Of a stretch of DNA of 64,000 bases, positions 18,790 through 27,730 are shown piece after piece. The stretch lies in assembly GCF_024347055.1 (NCBI RefSeq), contig NZ_AP024896.1, forward strand, positions 1,811,235-1,875,234, in the 5' to 3' direction. Every line of letters begins with the position of its first letter. Positions within the stretch are counted from its first letter, which is position 1. A model generated the notes under the pieces. It was not told where the DNA came from and did no database searches. It worked only from the letters and a program-made list of their open reading frames with translations. Source of the stretch: Vibrio porteresiae DSM 19223. Lineage in GTDB: Bacteria; Pseudomonadota; Gammaproteobacteria; Enterobacterales; Vibrionaceae. Position numbers and translations under genes: made by a program.

Positions 18790-19611
18790 CTATTTACATG
18801 AAATCTCAGGGCGGGTGACATTTCGTAATCGCTGCACACTAACGTACGCAGCAATAATGCCCATGCCCAGATAAATAACCCCATAAGCAAAACCAAATTG
18901 AGTCAACTCGTGCCCAATACTCGCACCATCGAGCACATTGGAAGGCGCATCAAGTACCACTTCCACATATTGGCTAAACCATGAGGTGCCAACTAACATG
19001 GGAGATAACCATTTAATCGCATAAGCCAAAATCAACAGTAGAAGAAGCGGTGCGGTGGAACGTTGCGAGACACATAAAACCAGCAGCCCGGCAGGAACCG
19101 TCACCAAGCCAGCAAGGAGTATGCGTTCCACATAGTGCGCTGACAGGTACGCTGTTTGATGAAAAACAGAGATAGCCTGCCAATTTCCCAATAGATCCGC
19201 CAATTGCCACAGCAGATAATGCATGACCCAAAGCAGTGGTATGCAAGAAAATGGAATAATAACGAAAGCGAACAGCAGCTTTACTAAATGCAACTCTATG
19301 GGTCTTTTATACCCGCCGTAATATGATTTCGTAAGGCGCAGCGTCTTCGCCAAATACAAAAAACTGAGGGAAAGTGACCACATACCAATCGCAGAGATGG
19401 CAAGACTTTCAGGCGATAAGCCTTTGCCTAAACTCTCCATATTGAAATCACCGGAATAATTCATCGTCAATGAAAAATTGGTCGCTAACTGACTCTGAGT
19501 CATTACAAGGTAAACCATAATGCCTACCGCCACACAAAGCCAAAGCGATAGACTCAATAACCACTTTTGCTTAATACATTCACGATAAAGCAACGGCAAC
19601 ATCGATTTCAT
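18790..19611 (-). CDS. Multipass membrane protein, ABC-2 permease-like
   Basis: The protein (273 residues) has about six hydrophobic segments. The N-terminus (LLYRECIKQKWLLSLSLWLC) resembles ABC-2-type permeases such as DrrB or NatB subunits. No ATPase gene lies beside it, which is unusual for an ABC exporter. It could be an orphan permease or an unrelated membrane protein. A second ATG three codons in is an equally good start. I do not recognise a specific family with confidence. Confidence 0.55.
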   Translation of the reverse strand: MKSMLPLLYRECIKQKWLLSLSLWLCVAVGIMVYLVMTQSQLATNFSLTMNYSGDFNMESLGKGLSPESLAISAIGMWSLSLSFLYLAKTLRLTKSYYGGYKRPIELHLVKLLFAFVIIPFSCIPLLWVMHYLLWQLADLLGNWQAISVFHQTAYLSAHYVERILLAGLVTVPAGLLVLCVSQRSTAPLLLLLILAYAIKWLSPMLVGTSWFSQYVEVVLDAPSNVLDGASIGHELTQFGFAYGVIYLGMGIIAAYVSVQRLRNVTRPEISCK

Positions 19612-19956
19612 ACCTTAACAACCTTCTCTATATCTCATCAGTAACCGTAAGATTTTACAGTGTAAATGCCAATTAAGCTCACCACTTTGCTAAAAGTCAT
19701 TGGTTTATTATCACTATGGAGTCGCTCTCTTGGGTTGGAGTCATAAATGCCAAGTTTGTTCACTCAGCCATGCAACAAAACTGCCCATCGACCAATTCAC
19801 ACCTAATCGTATTAACAATAAAACGTGACAGAGTGTGAATGAAGATGAAGTTTTGATGAATTTGGCGCTAACTTAACATCGCAAGGCTTGCTTTTATCAT
19901 CAATGATCGGCACTCTTTTGTCCCTATACGCGTATGCGATAAAAAGGATAAAACTA
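19612..19956. other. Divergent intergenic region with parS2-like site
   Basis: This gap separates the minus-strand membrane protein and the DUF2057 gene. It holds a parS2-type palindrome (separate entry) and presumably both promoters. No gene was seen. Confidence 0.5.
19654..19666. other. parS2-type centromere site
   Basis: TTTACAGTGTAAA is a perfect match to the chromosome II ParB2-binding consensus TTTACANTGTAAA reported for V. cholerae. It is intergenic, about 43 kb from the origin in this window. Confidence 0.75.
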
Positions 19957-20601
19957 ATGAATACAATCAAGACGTTACCATGTATTTTGGCTATGGTATT
20001 CGCCGCTTCTGCACAAGCAAAAGTATCAATTGAAGTTCCAAGTAACGTGAATGTTCTAGTCGTGGATGGTGCAAAACCTCACGAATCAGGTAGCTTTCTA
20101 TCTGCAACGAAAACAATTGAGCTCGAAGACGGTCAACATCAAATCCTTTTCCGCTACCAACCAGTATTTTCTGAAGGCCAAGAACGCTATTCAACCGAAA
20201 GCGATCCTATTGTGGCAACCTTCTCTGCGACAAACCAAGCGCTGTCATTCCAGTTGCCTGAGTATCGTGATATCAAAGATGCAGAGAAAAACATTAAAAG
20301 CATGCAATGGTCTCTGACGGATAAATCTGGTCAAGCCGTCAGTGTTAAACAAGATAAACTGATTAAAGAAGGCATGCAGATCGGCCGTAACTTCCGTGAT
20401 GAAATCGATGAATATAACCGCAGTGGTCGCATTGCTTCCGTTGGCGTAGTTCAACCAGCGATTAATTATTCTGGAGCACCAGCGCCTGCTCCAGCCGCTC
20501 AACCTGGTGATAGCACTGCCGAAGAGATGCTGCATTTCTGGTACAACAAAGCAGATGCGCAAACTCGTGCTCGTTTCAAAGCTTATTTGAGCAAGAACTA
20601 A
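19957..20601 (+). CDS. DUF2057 (YccT-like) secreted protein
   Basis: From ATG 19957 (AAGGA 10 nt upstream) the protein has 214 residues. A Sec signal peptide (MNTIKTLPCILAMVFAASAQA, cleavage after AQA) is followed by the DUF2057 domain (KVSIEVPSNVNVLVVDG, LEDGQHQILFRYQP). A proline/alanine linker near residue 175 leads to a helical tail, EEMLHFWYNKAD. E. coli YccT of this family affects curli formation; the Vibrio role is unknown. A periplasmic location is predicted. Confidence 0.85.
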   Translation: MNTIKTLPCILAMVFAASAQAKVSIEVPSNVNVLVVDGAKPHESGSFLSATKTIELEDGQHQILFRYQPVFSEGQERYSTESDPIVATFSATNQALSFQLPEYRDIKDAEKNIKSMQWSLTDKSGQAVSVKQDKLIKEGMQIGRNFRDEIDEYNRSGRIASVGVVQPAINYSGAPAPAPAAQPGDSTAEEMLHFWYNKADAQTRARFKAYLSKN

Positions 20602-20620
20602 GGTTCTTTCTCACCTCTAA

Positions 20621-20652
20621 TAAAAAAGCGGAACACCAGTTCCGCTTTTTTG
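20621..20652. terminator. Bidirectional terminator
   Basis: AAAAAAGCGGAAC pairs with GTTCCGCTTTTTT across ACCA. It lies between the convergent DUF2057 and DASS transporter genes and has A and T runs on the two sides. Confidence 0.9.
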
Positions 20653-20672
20653 ATCTTATTGCTTAGCAGTAA

Positions 20673-22058
20673 TTACCACCACAACATGGCTACTATCGTT
20701 AATAGTGCAATACACGCGAAGTTAAGATACAGCCCGACTCTCATCATCTCTTTTTGCTGGATATGACCCGTACCAAACACAATTGCGTTAGGCGGAGTCG
20801 CTACTGGCAACATGAAGGCACACGAAGCCGCAACCGCAATCAGCACTGACAGCAATACTGGAGAAACGCCAAATGCTTGCGCTACGGTAGCAAAAACAGG
20901 AATCAATAAGGCAGCACTCGCAGTATTACTTGCGAATTCAGTAAGGAATACCACAAACGCAGCAATGATAAGAACGATCCAGAATACGCCTAAGTTGGAG
21001 ATTAAATTACTCAATTCATGCGCTAAGAAAACACTGGTGCCAGTCTGCTTTAGCACGTTACTCAAACAGATGCCGCCCCCAAACAGGAGCAATACGCCCC
21101 AGTCTGCGGTCTTCTCTATGTCTTTCCAATGCACAACTCGCGCAAAACTCACCAGAATAATGGCTACAAGCGCAATGATCGTATCAAATGCTTTAAAACC
21201 ACCGAGCATCTTGTTGATAGGTGAACTAAAAATCCACATAAACACGATCAAGCAGAAGATAGATAGCGTCACCACCTTACCTTTATCCCACTCAACTGGT
21301 TTATGGTTTAGTTCAAAGCTGCCGCTCAGATCTGGCTTGGTCACCCAATACAAAATAGCCATCGCGACTGGCAACATAATGACAGCGACAGGCAAGCCAA
21401 ATTTCATCCACTCTGTGAATGTTAATCCGACTTCCGCAGCAGCAATAGCATTCGGTGGGCTACCAACCAATGTTGCAATACCGCCAATACTCGCGCTATA
21501 GGCAATCCCTAGCAGCACAAATACATAAGTACTGTGTCCTTGCTTGCCATCCACTTTGGCTAAAACACCTAGAACCAAAGGTAGCATCATCGCAGCCGTG
21601 GCCGTATTACTGATCCACATAGAGAGCAATGCAGTCACGCCAAACAACATAAATACTGCAGATTTAAGTTTCCCTCTGGCTAAGATAAGCACCTTATCAG
21701 CAATGACTTGATCCAACCCTTGTTTGTGCATCGCTGCCGCTAATGCAAAACCACCAAGGAATAGGTAAATGGTTGAATTAGAGAAATTATTCAGTGCCGA
21801 TTGTGTATCAAACACACCAAATAAAACGGCGATAACAGGGACCAAAATGGCAGTAATCGTGACGTGTAACGCCTCGGTTAGCCATAAAACTGCTATGAAG
21901 GCCAAGATACTTAGCCCTAAGACAACCTTAGGTTCAAAGGGTAAAGTGAAGTAAAGCACGGCAAACAGCACCATATCGGCAATAACAATTAAGCTATTGC
22001 GGTTAATCAGCCATTCCCGCGTGTTCGTAGGTAGAGGGACACTGTCGTTTCTATTCAT
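20673..22058 (-). CDS. Na+-coupled dicarboxylate transporter, VcINDY ortholog
   Basis: This is a DASS/SLC13 family transporter in the inner membrane, predicted to import C4-dicarboxylates such as succinate with Na+. The two SNT motifs that hold substrate and Na+ fall at Ser150-Asn151-Thr152 and Ser377-Asn378-Thr379, the same numbers as in V. cholerae VcINDY. The length of 461 is also essentially the same. Both hairpin loops and the PPNA motifs after each repeat are present (GSPPNAIAA and ATPPNAIVF). AAGGAAGC precedes the start. It is monocistronic and divergent from an AEC transporter. Confidence in orthology is high. Confidence 0.93.
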   Translation of the reverse strand: MNRNDSVPLPTNTREWLINRNSLIVIADMVLFAVLYFTLPFEPKVVLGLSILAFIAVLWLTEALHVTITAILVPVIAVLFGVFDTQSALNNFSNSTIYLFLGGFALAAAMHKQGLDQVIADKVLILARGKLKSAVFMLFGVTALLSMWISNTATAAMMLPLVLGVLAKVDGKQGHSTYVFVLLGIAYSASIGGIATLVGSPPNAIAAAEVGLTFTEWMKFGLPVAVIMLPVAMAILYWVTKPDLSGSFELNHKPVEWDKGKVVTLSIFCLIVFMWIFSSPINKMLGGFKAFDTIIALVAIILVSFARVVHWKDIEKTADWGVLLLFGGGICLSNVLKQTGTSVFLAHELSNLISNLGVFWIVLIIAAFVVFLTEFASNTASAALLIPVFATVAQAFGVSPVLLSVLIAVAASCAFMLPVATPPNAIVFGTGHIQQKEMMRVGLYLNFACIALLTIVAMLWW

Positions 22059-22603
22059 TATTATGCTTCCTTGTGAAGATGGCTTTATTGCCTTTATAAG
22101 TTCACAGACCGCACTATTTATAGAATAAAAATGACCTTAAGTTTGTTAAGTTTATCAAGATAATAGCATTTATTTAACATCACAATAACCAAAGTAACCA
22201 ATGAAAACAGCTCAAATATGGATAACAGTAATTTAATTTACCTTTTATTAACCTTTTATAAACCTTTTATAAGCATACTTGTCCATTTTTCAGCTGCTTA
22301 ATTTATAAACACACTTGACGTCCATTAGTTTTATCTATTTCATTTCAATTAATTATATTTTCAAATGCAATATTTATGTGATTTATCGCCATTTTCGTGC
22401 TACAGACGGTATCAACGACATTTTCTTCCTTTTGTTACTGATTTGATCATCGAGATAGCAATTTAGCTATGTTAAAGATTTCGCTTCTATGCAAAAATTG
22501 ACGCATCATCTTGTTAGCTCTTATCCCAGTAACGTTTTCTGTTTGTTACAACACCATTTAATCACGTCACTGGGCTTGTTCGTCTTTGTTGAAAGGATTC
22601 TCC
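22059..22603. other. Divergent intergenic region, DASS / AEC genes
   Basis: This AT-rich gap of about 545 bp holds both promoters. It contains three 11-bp tandem copies of a CCTTTTAT-containing unit (listed separately) and a lone TTGATCATCGAG near 22,443. No gene was recognised; short frames before the AEC start lack ribosome sites. Confidence 0.5.
22239..22271. repeat. Three 11-bp tandem repeats in divergent promoter region
   Basis: Units TACCTTTTATT, AACCTTTTATA and AACCTTTTATA follow one another directly. The 11-bp spacing puts each copy on the same DNA face. They lie about 180 bp before the DASS transporter start. A regulatory array or a flexible AT-tract is possible. Confidence 0.6.
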
Positions 22604-23560
22604 ATGCCATCGTTTTTAGACCAATTGGCTTTTTCAGTCTCGATCACCGGTCCAACCTGCCTTATGCTTGCACTAGGCGTCTTTTTTAAGCGTATAGAAC
22701 TCATCAATGAAAACTTCATTGATGTCGCGTCAAAAGTCGTGTTTCAAGTAACCTTACCCGCTCTACTTTTCTTGAGCATTGTGCAAGCCAATCACGACTT
22801 TTCGAACAGCATGTCTTTTGTTATTTTTGGTGTTGTCGCTAACATTATTTTCTTTCTCTTTTCGACATTTACCACCAAGAAGTTTTTCAAAAACGCAGCA
22901 GATCAAGGGGTCATCATTCAAGGGGGATTTCGTTCAAATTCCGCGATTGTTGGCTTAGCGTATGTTGCCAATGCTTACGGTAATTCAGGAGTTGCTCTTG
23001 CTGCGATTTATGTCGCTGCAACAACGATGCTGTATAACATTCAAGCCGTTATCACTTTAACTCCTAAAGGGAACAACAGTGGCTCTCAACTATTTAAAGT
23101 CATGCTTAATACGCTACGCAAGAACCCACTGATCATTTCCATTGTGGCAGGGCTTATCTTTTATGCTCTTTCTATCCCAATCCCCAAAGTCATCTCTGAT
23201 GCCGGGCATTATTTCGCCAATATGACACTGCCATTGGCACTGCTTTGTACTGGGGGGTCACTGGATCTTAAAGCAATGAACAAAGATAAAGGCCCTACTT
23301 GGTTCTCAAGCATGAATAAGCTTATCTTTGCACCGATCTTTATTACTCTTGGTGGCGTTCTTTGCGGATTCAAAGGACAAGAGTTGGGAATCATCTTCTT
23401 GATGAGTTCCGCTCCTGCAGCCGCTGCCAGCTATGTGATGGCGCGAGCTATGGGTGGTAACTATACCCTCGCCGCCAATATTATTGCGGTGACCACAGTA
23501 TTTTCCTTGCTGACATGTACGATAGGTATCTTTGTACTTTCGAGTCTAAATCTGTTCTAA
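22604..23560 (+). CDS. AEC-family transporter (auxin efflux carrier type)
   Basis: The protein (318 residues) has about ten membrane segments in the two-repeat AEC layout. It starts LDQLAFSVSITGPTCLMLALG and has crossover-region motifs such as LPLALLCTGGSLDL and SAPAAAASYVMA. Bacterial AEC members export or exchange malate, malonate or similar acids, and the substrate here is unknown. ATG 22604 is chosen because GAAAGGA lies 7 nt upstream. Divergence from the dicarboxylate transporter suggests a shared organic-acid theme, which is inference. Confidence 0.85.
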   Translation: MPSFLDQLAFSVSITGPTCLMLALGVFFKRIELINENFIDVASKVVFQVTLPALLFLSIVQANHDFSNSMSFVIFGVVANIIFFLFSTFTTKKFFKNAADQGVIIQGGFRSNSAIVGLAYVANAYGNSGVALAAIYVAATTMLYNIQAVITLTPKGNNSGSQLFKVMLNTLRKNPLIISIVAGLIFYALSIPIPKVISDAGHYFANMTLPLALLCTGGSLDLKAMNKDKGPTWFSSMNKLIFAPIFITLGGVLCGFKGQELGIIFLMSSAPAAAASYVMARAMGGNYTLAANIIAVTTVFSLLTCTIGIFVLSSLNLF

Positions 23561-24014
23561 TGCGCGTGCGCTGAAAATATACGCCAGTAATGGCGATATT
23601 TTCAGCATTTAAACCTACTCGTCATCAAATAATCCTCAAGCATACATTTCGCACCAAACTCCAATATCCCAACCACAATATGCATGCATTACTCTTAATA
23701 TACATTAGCAATGTATCATTAGAGCAATTTACGCACCAAATAGATCCAAGATAACACCATTTTAGTGCAGAATGTTGTTTTTTCATTCTTCCCTCCATCT
23801 AAGATATTTCGCATAATCCCTTCTGGTTAGTCGCCAAACTCTGCAAAATTGCCGAATTTTCATCAAAAATAGAGCAAGTGAGCACGATGGCATATGACTT
23901 GCTAACCCATTTTGATAACAGAATGATTCGCATAGAGATTGTTCGTTATATTGCTCCCTCAAGAAACCCAATAACAATATTGAGGGGAATTCACTTTTTA
24001 ACAGGATCGTAGAA
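23561..24014. other. Intergenic between AEC and amino-acid permease genes
   Basis: After the AEC terminator the region is AT-rich and should carry the permease promoter. No TyrR box (TGTAAA-N6-TTTACA) was found. No gene was seen. Confidence 0.5.
23570..23610 (+). terminator. Hairpin terminator of AEC gene
   Basis: An 11-bp stem, GCTGAAAATAT with ATATTTTCAGC, encloses a second stem CGCCA/TGGCG. The trailing T-run is weak (ATTTAAA). Confidence 0.7.
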
Positions 24015-25397
24015 ATGCAGGGAAGTGACTCTCATGCTCCACTAAAACGGGGCTTAAAAAACCGTCATATCCAATTGATCGCCCTAGGCGGTGCAATTGG
24101 TACTGGCTTATTTTTGGGTATAGCCCAAACCATTCAATCAGCTGGCCCTTCTGTACTTCTTGGATACGCCGTCGCTGGTTTAATTGCTTTCTTTATCATG
24201 CGTCAGCTCGGCGAAATGGTCGTTGAAGAGCCTGTTGCAGGCACTTTTAGCCATTTTGCGGGCAAATATTGGCATGATTTCGCAGGTTTCCTATCTGGCT
24301 GGAACTACTGGGTACTTTATATTCTTGTCGGTATGGCCGAGCTCACAGCAATCGGTATTTACGTTCAATACTGGTGGCCAGACATTCCAACTTGGGTTTC
24401 GGCATTGGTGTTTTTTGTCGTGATTAACGCTATCAACCTCACCAACGTAAAAATGTTTGGCGAGCTTGAATTCTGGTTTTCCATCATTAAAGTGCTCGCC
24501 ATTGTTGGCATGATTGCCTACGGCGCATACATTCTTGTGTTTGCCGATAGCGATACATCAACCATCGCGAACCTATGGCAAAACGGCGGCTTCTTCCCTC
24601 ACGGAGTGAGCGGTTTGACGATGGCGATGGCGGCCATCATGTTCTCATTTGGTGGTCTGGAGCTAATTGGTATTACCGCTGCAGAAGCAGAGCACCCAGA
24701 GAAAAGTATTCCTCGAGCAACCAATCAAGTGATTTACCGTATTCTGCTGTTTTATATCGGTTCATTGGTCGTGCTTTTGTCTCTTTACCCTTGGCAAAAA
24801 GTGGCAGAAGGTGGCAGCCCATTCGTGATGATTTTCCACGCGCTAAACAGCGATTGGGTGGCTAACGTGCTGAACGTGATCATCCTGACCGCAGCGCTAT
24901 CGGTATACAACAGCTGTGTATATAGTAACAGCCGCATGATGTATGGCCTTGCGAAACAAGGTAACGCCCCCAAAGCCATGCTAAAAGTGAACCGTCGCGG
25001 TGTGCCGCTGGCAGCGCTGTTAGTATCCGCCATTTCTACTGGCTTCTGCGTATTGATTAACTACTTTATGCCGGGTGAAGCCTTTGGCTTCCTAATGGCG
25101 CTGGTAGTATCCGCTCTGGTTCTTAACTGGATTGTGATCACCATTACTCACATGAAGTTCAAACTAGCCAAAATCAAAGCTCGTGAGAAAACACAATATC
25201 CATCATGGGGCTACCCAATCACTAACTGGATTTGTTTGTTCTTCCTAGCTGGCATCCTAGTAATCATGTTTATGATCCCAGGCATGCGCCTATCAGTGTA
25301 TCTGCTGCCAGTTTGGGTATGTGCAATGGCAATCGCTTACACTGCGAAAACCAAACGTCAGAAAGAAGCTGAGGCGGTATTAGCAGAGCAGCTGTAA
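24015..25397 (+). CDS. Aromatic amino-acid permease (PheP/AroP type)
   Basis: This is an APC-superfamily, AAT-type inner-membrane permease of 460 residues with about 12 membrane segments. The first segment holds NRHIQLIALGGAIGTGLFLG, nearly the same as in E. coli PheP. MRQLGEMVVEEPVAGTF and SFGGLELIGITAAEA also match PheP/AroP. Import of phenylalanine or other aromatic amino acids by proton symport is inferred from this likeness. ProY-like or general specificities cannot be excluded. It is monocistronic and convergent with the histidine kinase gene. Confidence 0.86.
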   Translation: MQGSDSHAPLKRGLKNRHIQLIALGGAIGTGLFLGIAQTIQSAGPSVLLGYAVAGLIAFFIMRQLGEMVVEEPVAGTFSHFAGKYWHDFAGFLSGWNYWVLYILVGMAELTAIGIYVQYWWPDIPTWVSALVFFVVINAINLTNVKMFGELEFWFSIIKVLAIVGMIAYGAYILVFADSDTSTIANLWQNGGFFPHGVSGLTMAMAAIMFSFGGLELIGITAAEAEHPEKSIPRATNQVIYRILLFYIGSLVVLLSLYPWQKVAEGGSPFVMIFHALNSDWVANVLNVIILTAALSVYNSCVYSNSRMMYGLAKQGNAPKAMLKVNRRGVPLAALLVSAISTGFCVLINYFMPGEAFGFLMALVVSALVLNWIVITITHMKFKLAKIKAREKTQYPSWGYPITNWICLFFLAGILVIMFMIPGMRLSVYLLPVWVCAMAIAYTAKTKRQKEAEAVLAEQL

Positions 25398-25423
25398 CCC
25401 TATCACTAAACAACCAACTGCAA

Positions 25424-25449
25424 ATGGGCCAATCACTTGGCCCATGTTT
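25424..25449. terminator. Terminator between permease and histidine kinase genes
   Basis: ATGGGCCAA pairs with TTGGCCCAT around TCAC and is followed by GTTTAATT on the plus strand. It lies between convergent genes. Confidence 0.75.
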
Positions 25450-27460
25450 AATTGATCCGGTCAGAAACACTAAATTGAATGATGAATTGAGCGCCTTGCC
25501 CCTCAGTACTGTGGCAAACAATGGAGCCACCGAGCACATTAGTAATAATATTGTAAACAATGTTCAAACCTAATCCCGTACCGCCCGTTCCCCGTTTGGT
25601 CGTAAAGAAGGGATCAAAGATCTTAGGCACATGTTCTTTACTAATTCCCTTTCCATCATCCTGATAATCAATACGAAACTCTGTCTTAGTTACCTCTGTA
25701 ATCACCATCTTAATCTGACCAGATTGACGGTCAGAAAATCCATGAGTAACAGAATTGACGATTAAATTTGTCAACACTTGAGACAACAGACCCGGGTTCG
25801 TCAAGATAATAAAATCGTCAGGGCATTCAATCGTGACTTGCGCATTGGATTTACGCAGGACCGACGCAAGGCTAAACACCACTTCCTCGAAATAATGTTT
25901 GAGATTCACTTGGCGATCTTCTTCACTGGTTTGGTCCACAGCCACTTGCTTAAAGCTTCTCACAAGATGCGCGGTACGCTCTAAGTTCTTATGAACAATA
26001 TTCGAGATTTCTCGCGCATCGTTAATAAACTCTTCAAAATCGGCTTCCGTTAAACTGCCATCTTGATAACGTTTATTGAGAACATTGCACTGATCGATCC
26101 ATTGAGTGACGCCTGTCAAACCAATTCCCACGGGGGTGTTAATCTCATGTGCAACCCCTGCGACCAAAGAACCAAGACTCGCCATTTTCTCCGACTCGAC
26201 TAACTTTGCCTGTGTCTCTTTTAAATTATCAATGCTTTTTTCCAAGTTGTCGTTAGAGGCTTTCAACTCAATATTCCTTTCAAAAACCTCAATTTCCAAT
26301 TTGCGCTTCTCAGAGATGTCTCGTGTTATTCCATAGAGCACATCAGAATCTTTGATCGTCACTTTAGTAAGAATCACTTCTCCCCAAAAATCCGTACCAT
26401 CTTGCCTCCGATGTAGCCATTCAAATCGTGTTGAGCCTTGGATAAAAGCGTCTGACATGCGCTTTTCCGCCGCCGTCACAGAAGGCTCCCCCCCCTCACC
26501 TTGAAACTCAGATGACACTTCTAAAGGGTTTAGACCAATCACCTCTTCTTTTTTCGAAAAGCCAAACAGCGTTAAAAAAGAGTCATTACAATCAGAAAAA
26601 ACACCATCAGCAATGATACTTAAGCCATCTTTTGACTTGTTAAATAGGGTTTCAAGAGTCGATTTTTGCTCAGCGATTTCAAGCTGTAATGCTTTTTTCT
26701 CGGAAATATCTCGGGTAATGGCATACAACACTTCCGTGTCTTTAATCGTGATTTTGAACAAGATGATCTCACACCAAAACTCAGTGCCATCGAACTTTTT
26801 ATGTACCCATTCAAAACGAATCGTCCCTTGGGTAAAAGCTGTATTGATGATCTCAACGGCTTTTTCAGCCGAGAGGCGTCCGTCAGGCTGATATTTGGGC
26901 GATAAATCAATAGGAGTGATACCAACAATCTCTGTTTTACGACTCGCTCCAAACAGGCTAACAAACGCTTTATTACAGTCAAAATAGCGCTCAGTGGTCA
27001 GCAAACATAAACCATCTTCTGATTCATTAAATAACGTTTCAAATGTCTCTTTTTGCACTTGAGTTTCCAGTTCAAGCGTTTTCTTCTCGGTGATATCTCG
27101 CCAATTAGTGTGTAAAACCACTTCATTGTTAAGCACCATTTTCGTGATAATCACTTCAGCCCAAAACTCATTACCGTTCAGTTTTTTATGCACCCACTCA
27201 AACCGTACACTGCCTGTATCTAGGCACTGTTTGATCATTTCCATCCCTTTTTCATCAGATCGTCTACCATCAGGCTGTAACTCTGGAGAAAAATCGAATG
27301 GGGTAAAACCGACGAACTGCTCTCGCGTCGATGCTCCAACAATATCGAGCATCGACTGATTACAGTCGACGAACATATCATCTTTAAGAATCGCAAGACC
27401 ATCTTTTGAATCTCTAAAAACCGTTTCAAAACCATTCTCATGGGCAAACATATCATTCAT
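25448..27460 (-). CDS. Cytoplasmic histidine kinase with three tandem PAS domains
   Basis: Three PAS/PAC units of about 125 residues each (starting near residues 8, 135 and 262) share the pattern F-T-LF-S-DGL and end in RDI[ST]EK. A coiled coil follows (about 385-430), then a HisKA box with the phospho-acceptor in VAHEINTP (about residue 437). The HATPase_c domain has TNLIVNSVTHG, DDGKGI and GTGLGLNIV. No transmembrane segment, receiver or cognate response regulator is visible, so it is an orphan cytoplasmic sensor. The ligands of the PAS domains are unknown. AGGTCC precedes the start. Confidence 0.9.
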   Translation of the reverse strand: MNDMFAHENGFETVFRDSKDGLAILKDDMFVDCNQSMLDIVGASTREQFVGFTPFDFSPELQPDGRRSDEKGMEMIKQCLDTGSVRFEWVHKKLNGNEFWAEVIITKMVLNNEVVLHTNWRDITEKKTLELETQVQKETFETLFNESEDGLCLLTTERYFDCNKAFVSLFGASRKTEIVGITPIDLSPKYQPDGRLSAEKAVEIINTAFTQGTIRFEWVHKKFDGTEFWCEIILFKITIKDTEVLYAITRDISEKKALQLEIAEQKSTLETLFNKSKDGLSIIADGVFSDCNDSFLTLFGFSKKEEVIGLNPLEVSSEFQGEGGEPSVTAAEKRMSDAFIQGSTRFEWLHRRQDGTDFWGEVILTKVTIKDSDVLYGITRDISEKRKLEIEVFERNIELKASNDNLEKSIDNLKETQAKLVESEKMASLGSLVAGVAHEINTPVGIGLTGVTQWIDQCNVLNKRYQDGSLTEADFEEFINDAREISNIVHKNLERTAHLVRSFKQVAVDQTSEEDRQVNLKHYFEEVVFSLASVLRKSNAQVTIECPDDFIILTNPGLLSQVLTNLIVNSVTHGFSDRQSGQIKMVITEVTKTEFRIDYQDDGKGISKEHVPKIFDPFFTTKRGTGGTGLGLNIVYNIITNVLGGSIVCHSTEGQGAQFIIQFSVSDRIN

Positions 27461-27602
27461 GCTGCTAGGACCTATTTACATGATGTTTTCGACGTCATAG
27501 TTAAGGGATAAATGGCATAAGGGGTAACATTCCCTATTACCAAAACTAGCAAATGCGCAGGAAAGTGCCAGAACAACGAGAAGTTACGGCTTAATAAAAA
27601 TG

Positions 27603-27634
27603 CAGCCCCGCTCTAAAACTTAGAGCGGGGCTAG
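27603..27634. terminator. Terminator downstream of nhaC and the DUF6708 remnant
   Basis: AGCCCCGCTCTAA folds with TTAGAGCGGGGCT. The minus-strand continuation is TGCATTTTTATT, fitting termination of minus-strand transcripts that come through nhaC. Confidence 0.8.
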
Positions 27635-27661
27635 AAAGGTTGATGTGTTCAAGAACACTAT

Positions 27662-27730
27662 TTACGCGATGGCAAGTCGATATGTTTCACGCACATCACC
27701 GATATAAAATGCATTACGTCCAACACATCA
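27662..27730 (-). pseudogene. Fossil C-terminal tail of a DUF6708 (T6SS-associated) gene
   Basis: Directly after the nhaC stop, an open stretch of 21 codons reads, near its end, GRNAFYIGDVRETYRLAIA and then stops. The last residues of the intact DUF6708 protein at 29,534 are GDTIFNVGDIREKYRYKPK. The shared pattern F-x-[VI]-G-D-[VI]-R-E-x-Y-R at the very C-terminus, with a stop in the same place, marks a remnant of a second DUF6708 gene. It has no start of its own; an in-frame TGA lies at 27,728-27,730. The rest of the gene is gone, apparently replaced at the nhaC boundary. The homology is my reading and short, but position, frame and stop all agree. Confidence 0.7.

Noticed and set aside
20812..21501. 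Long frame opposite the dicarboxylate transporter
   Set aside because: It is antisense to a clearly conserved gene. Its Ser/Thr/Asn/Ala-rich translation is typical of a shadow of hydrophobic codons.
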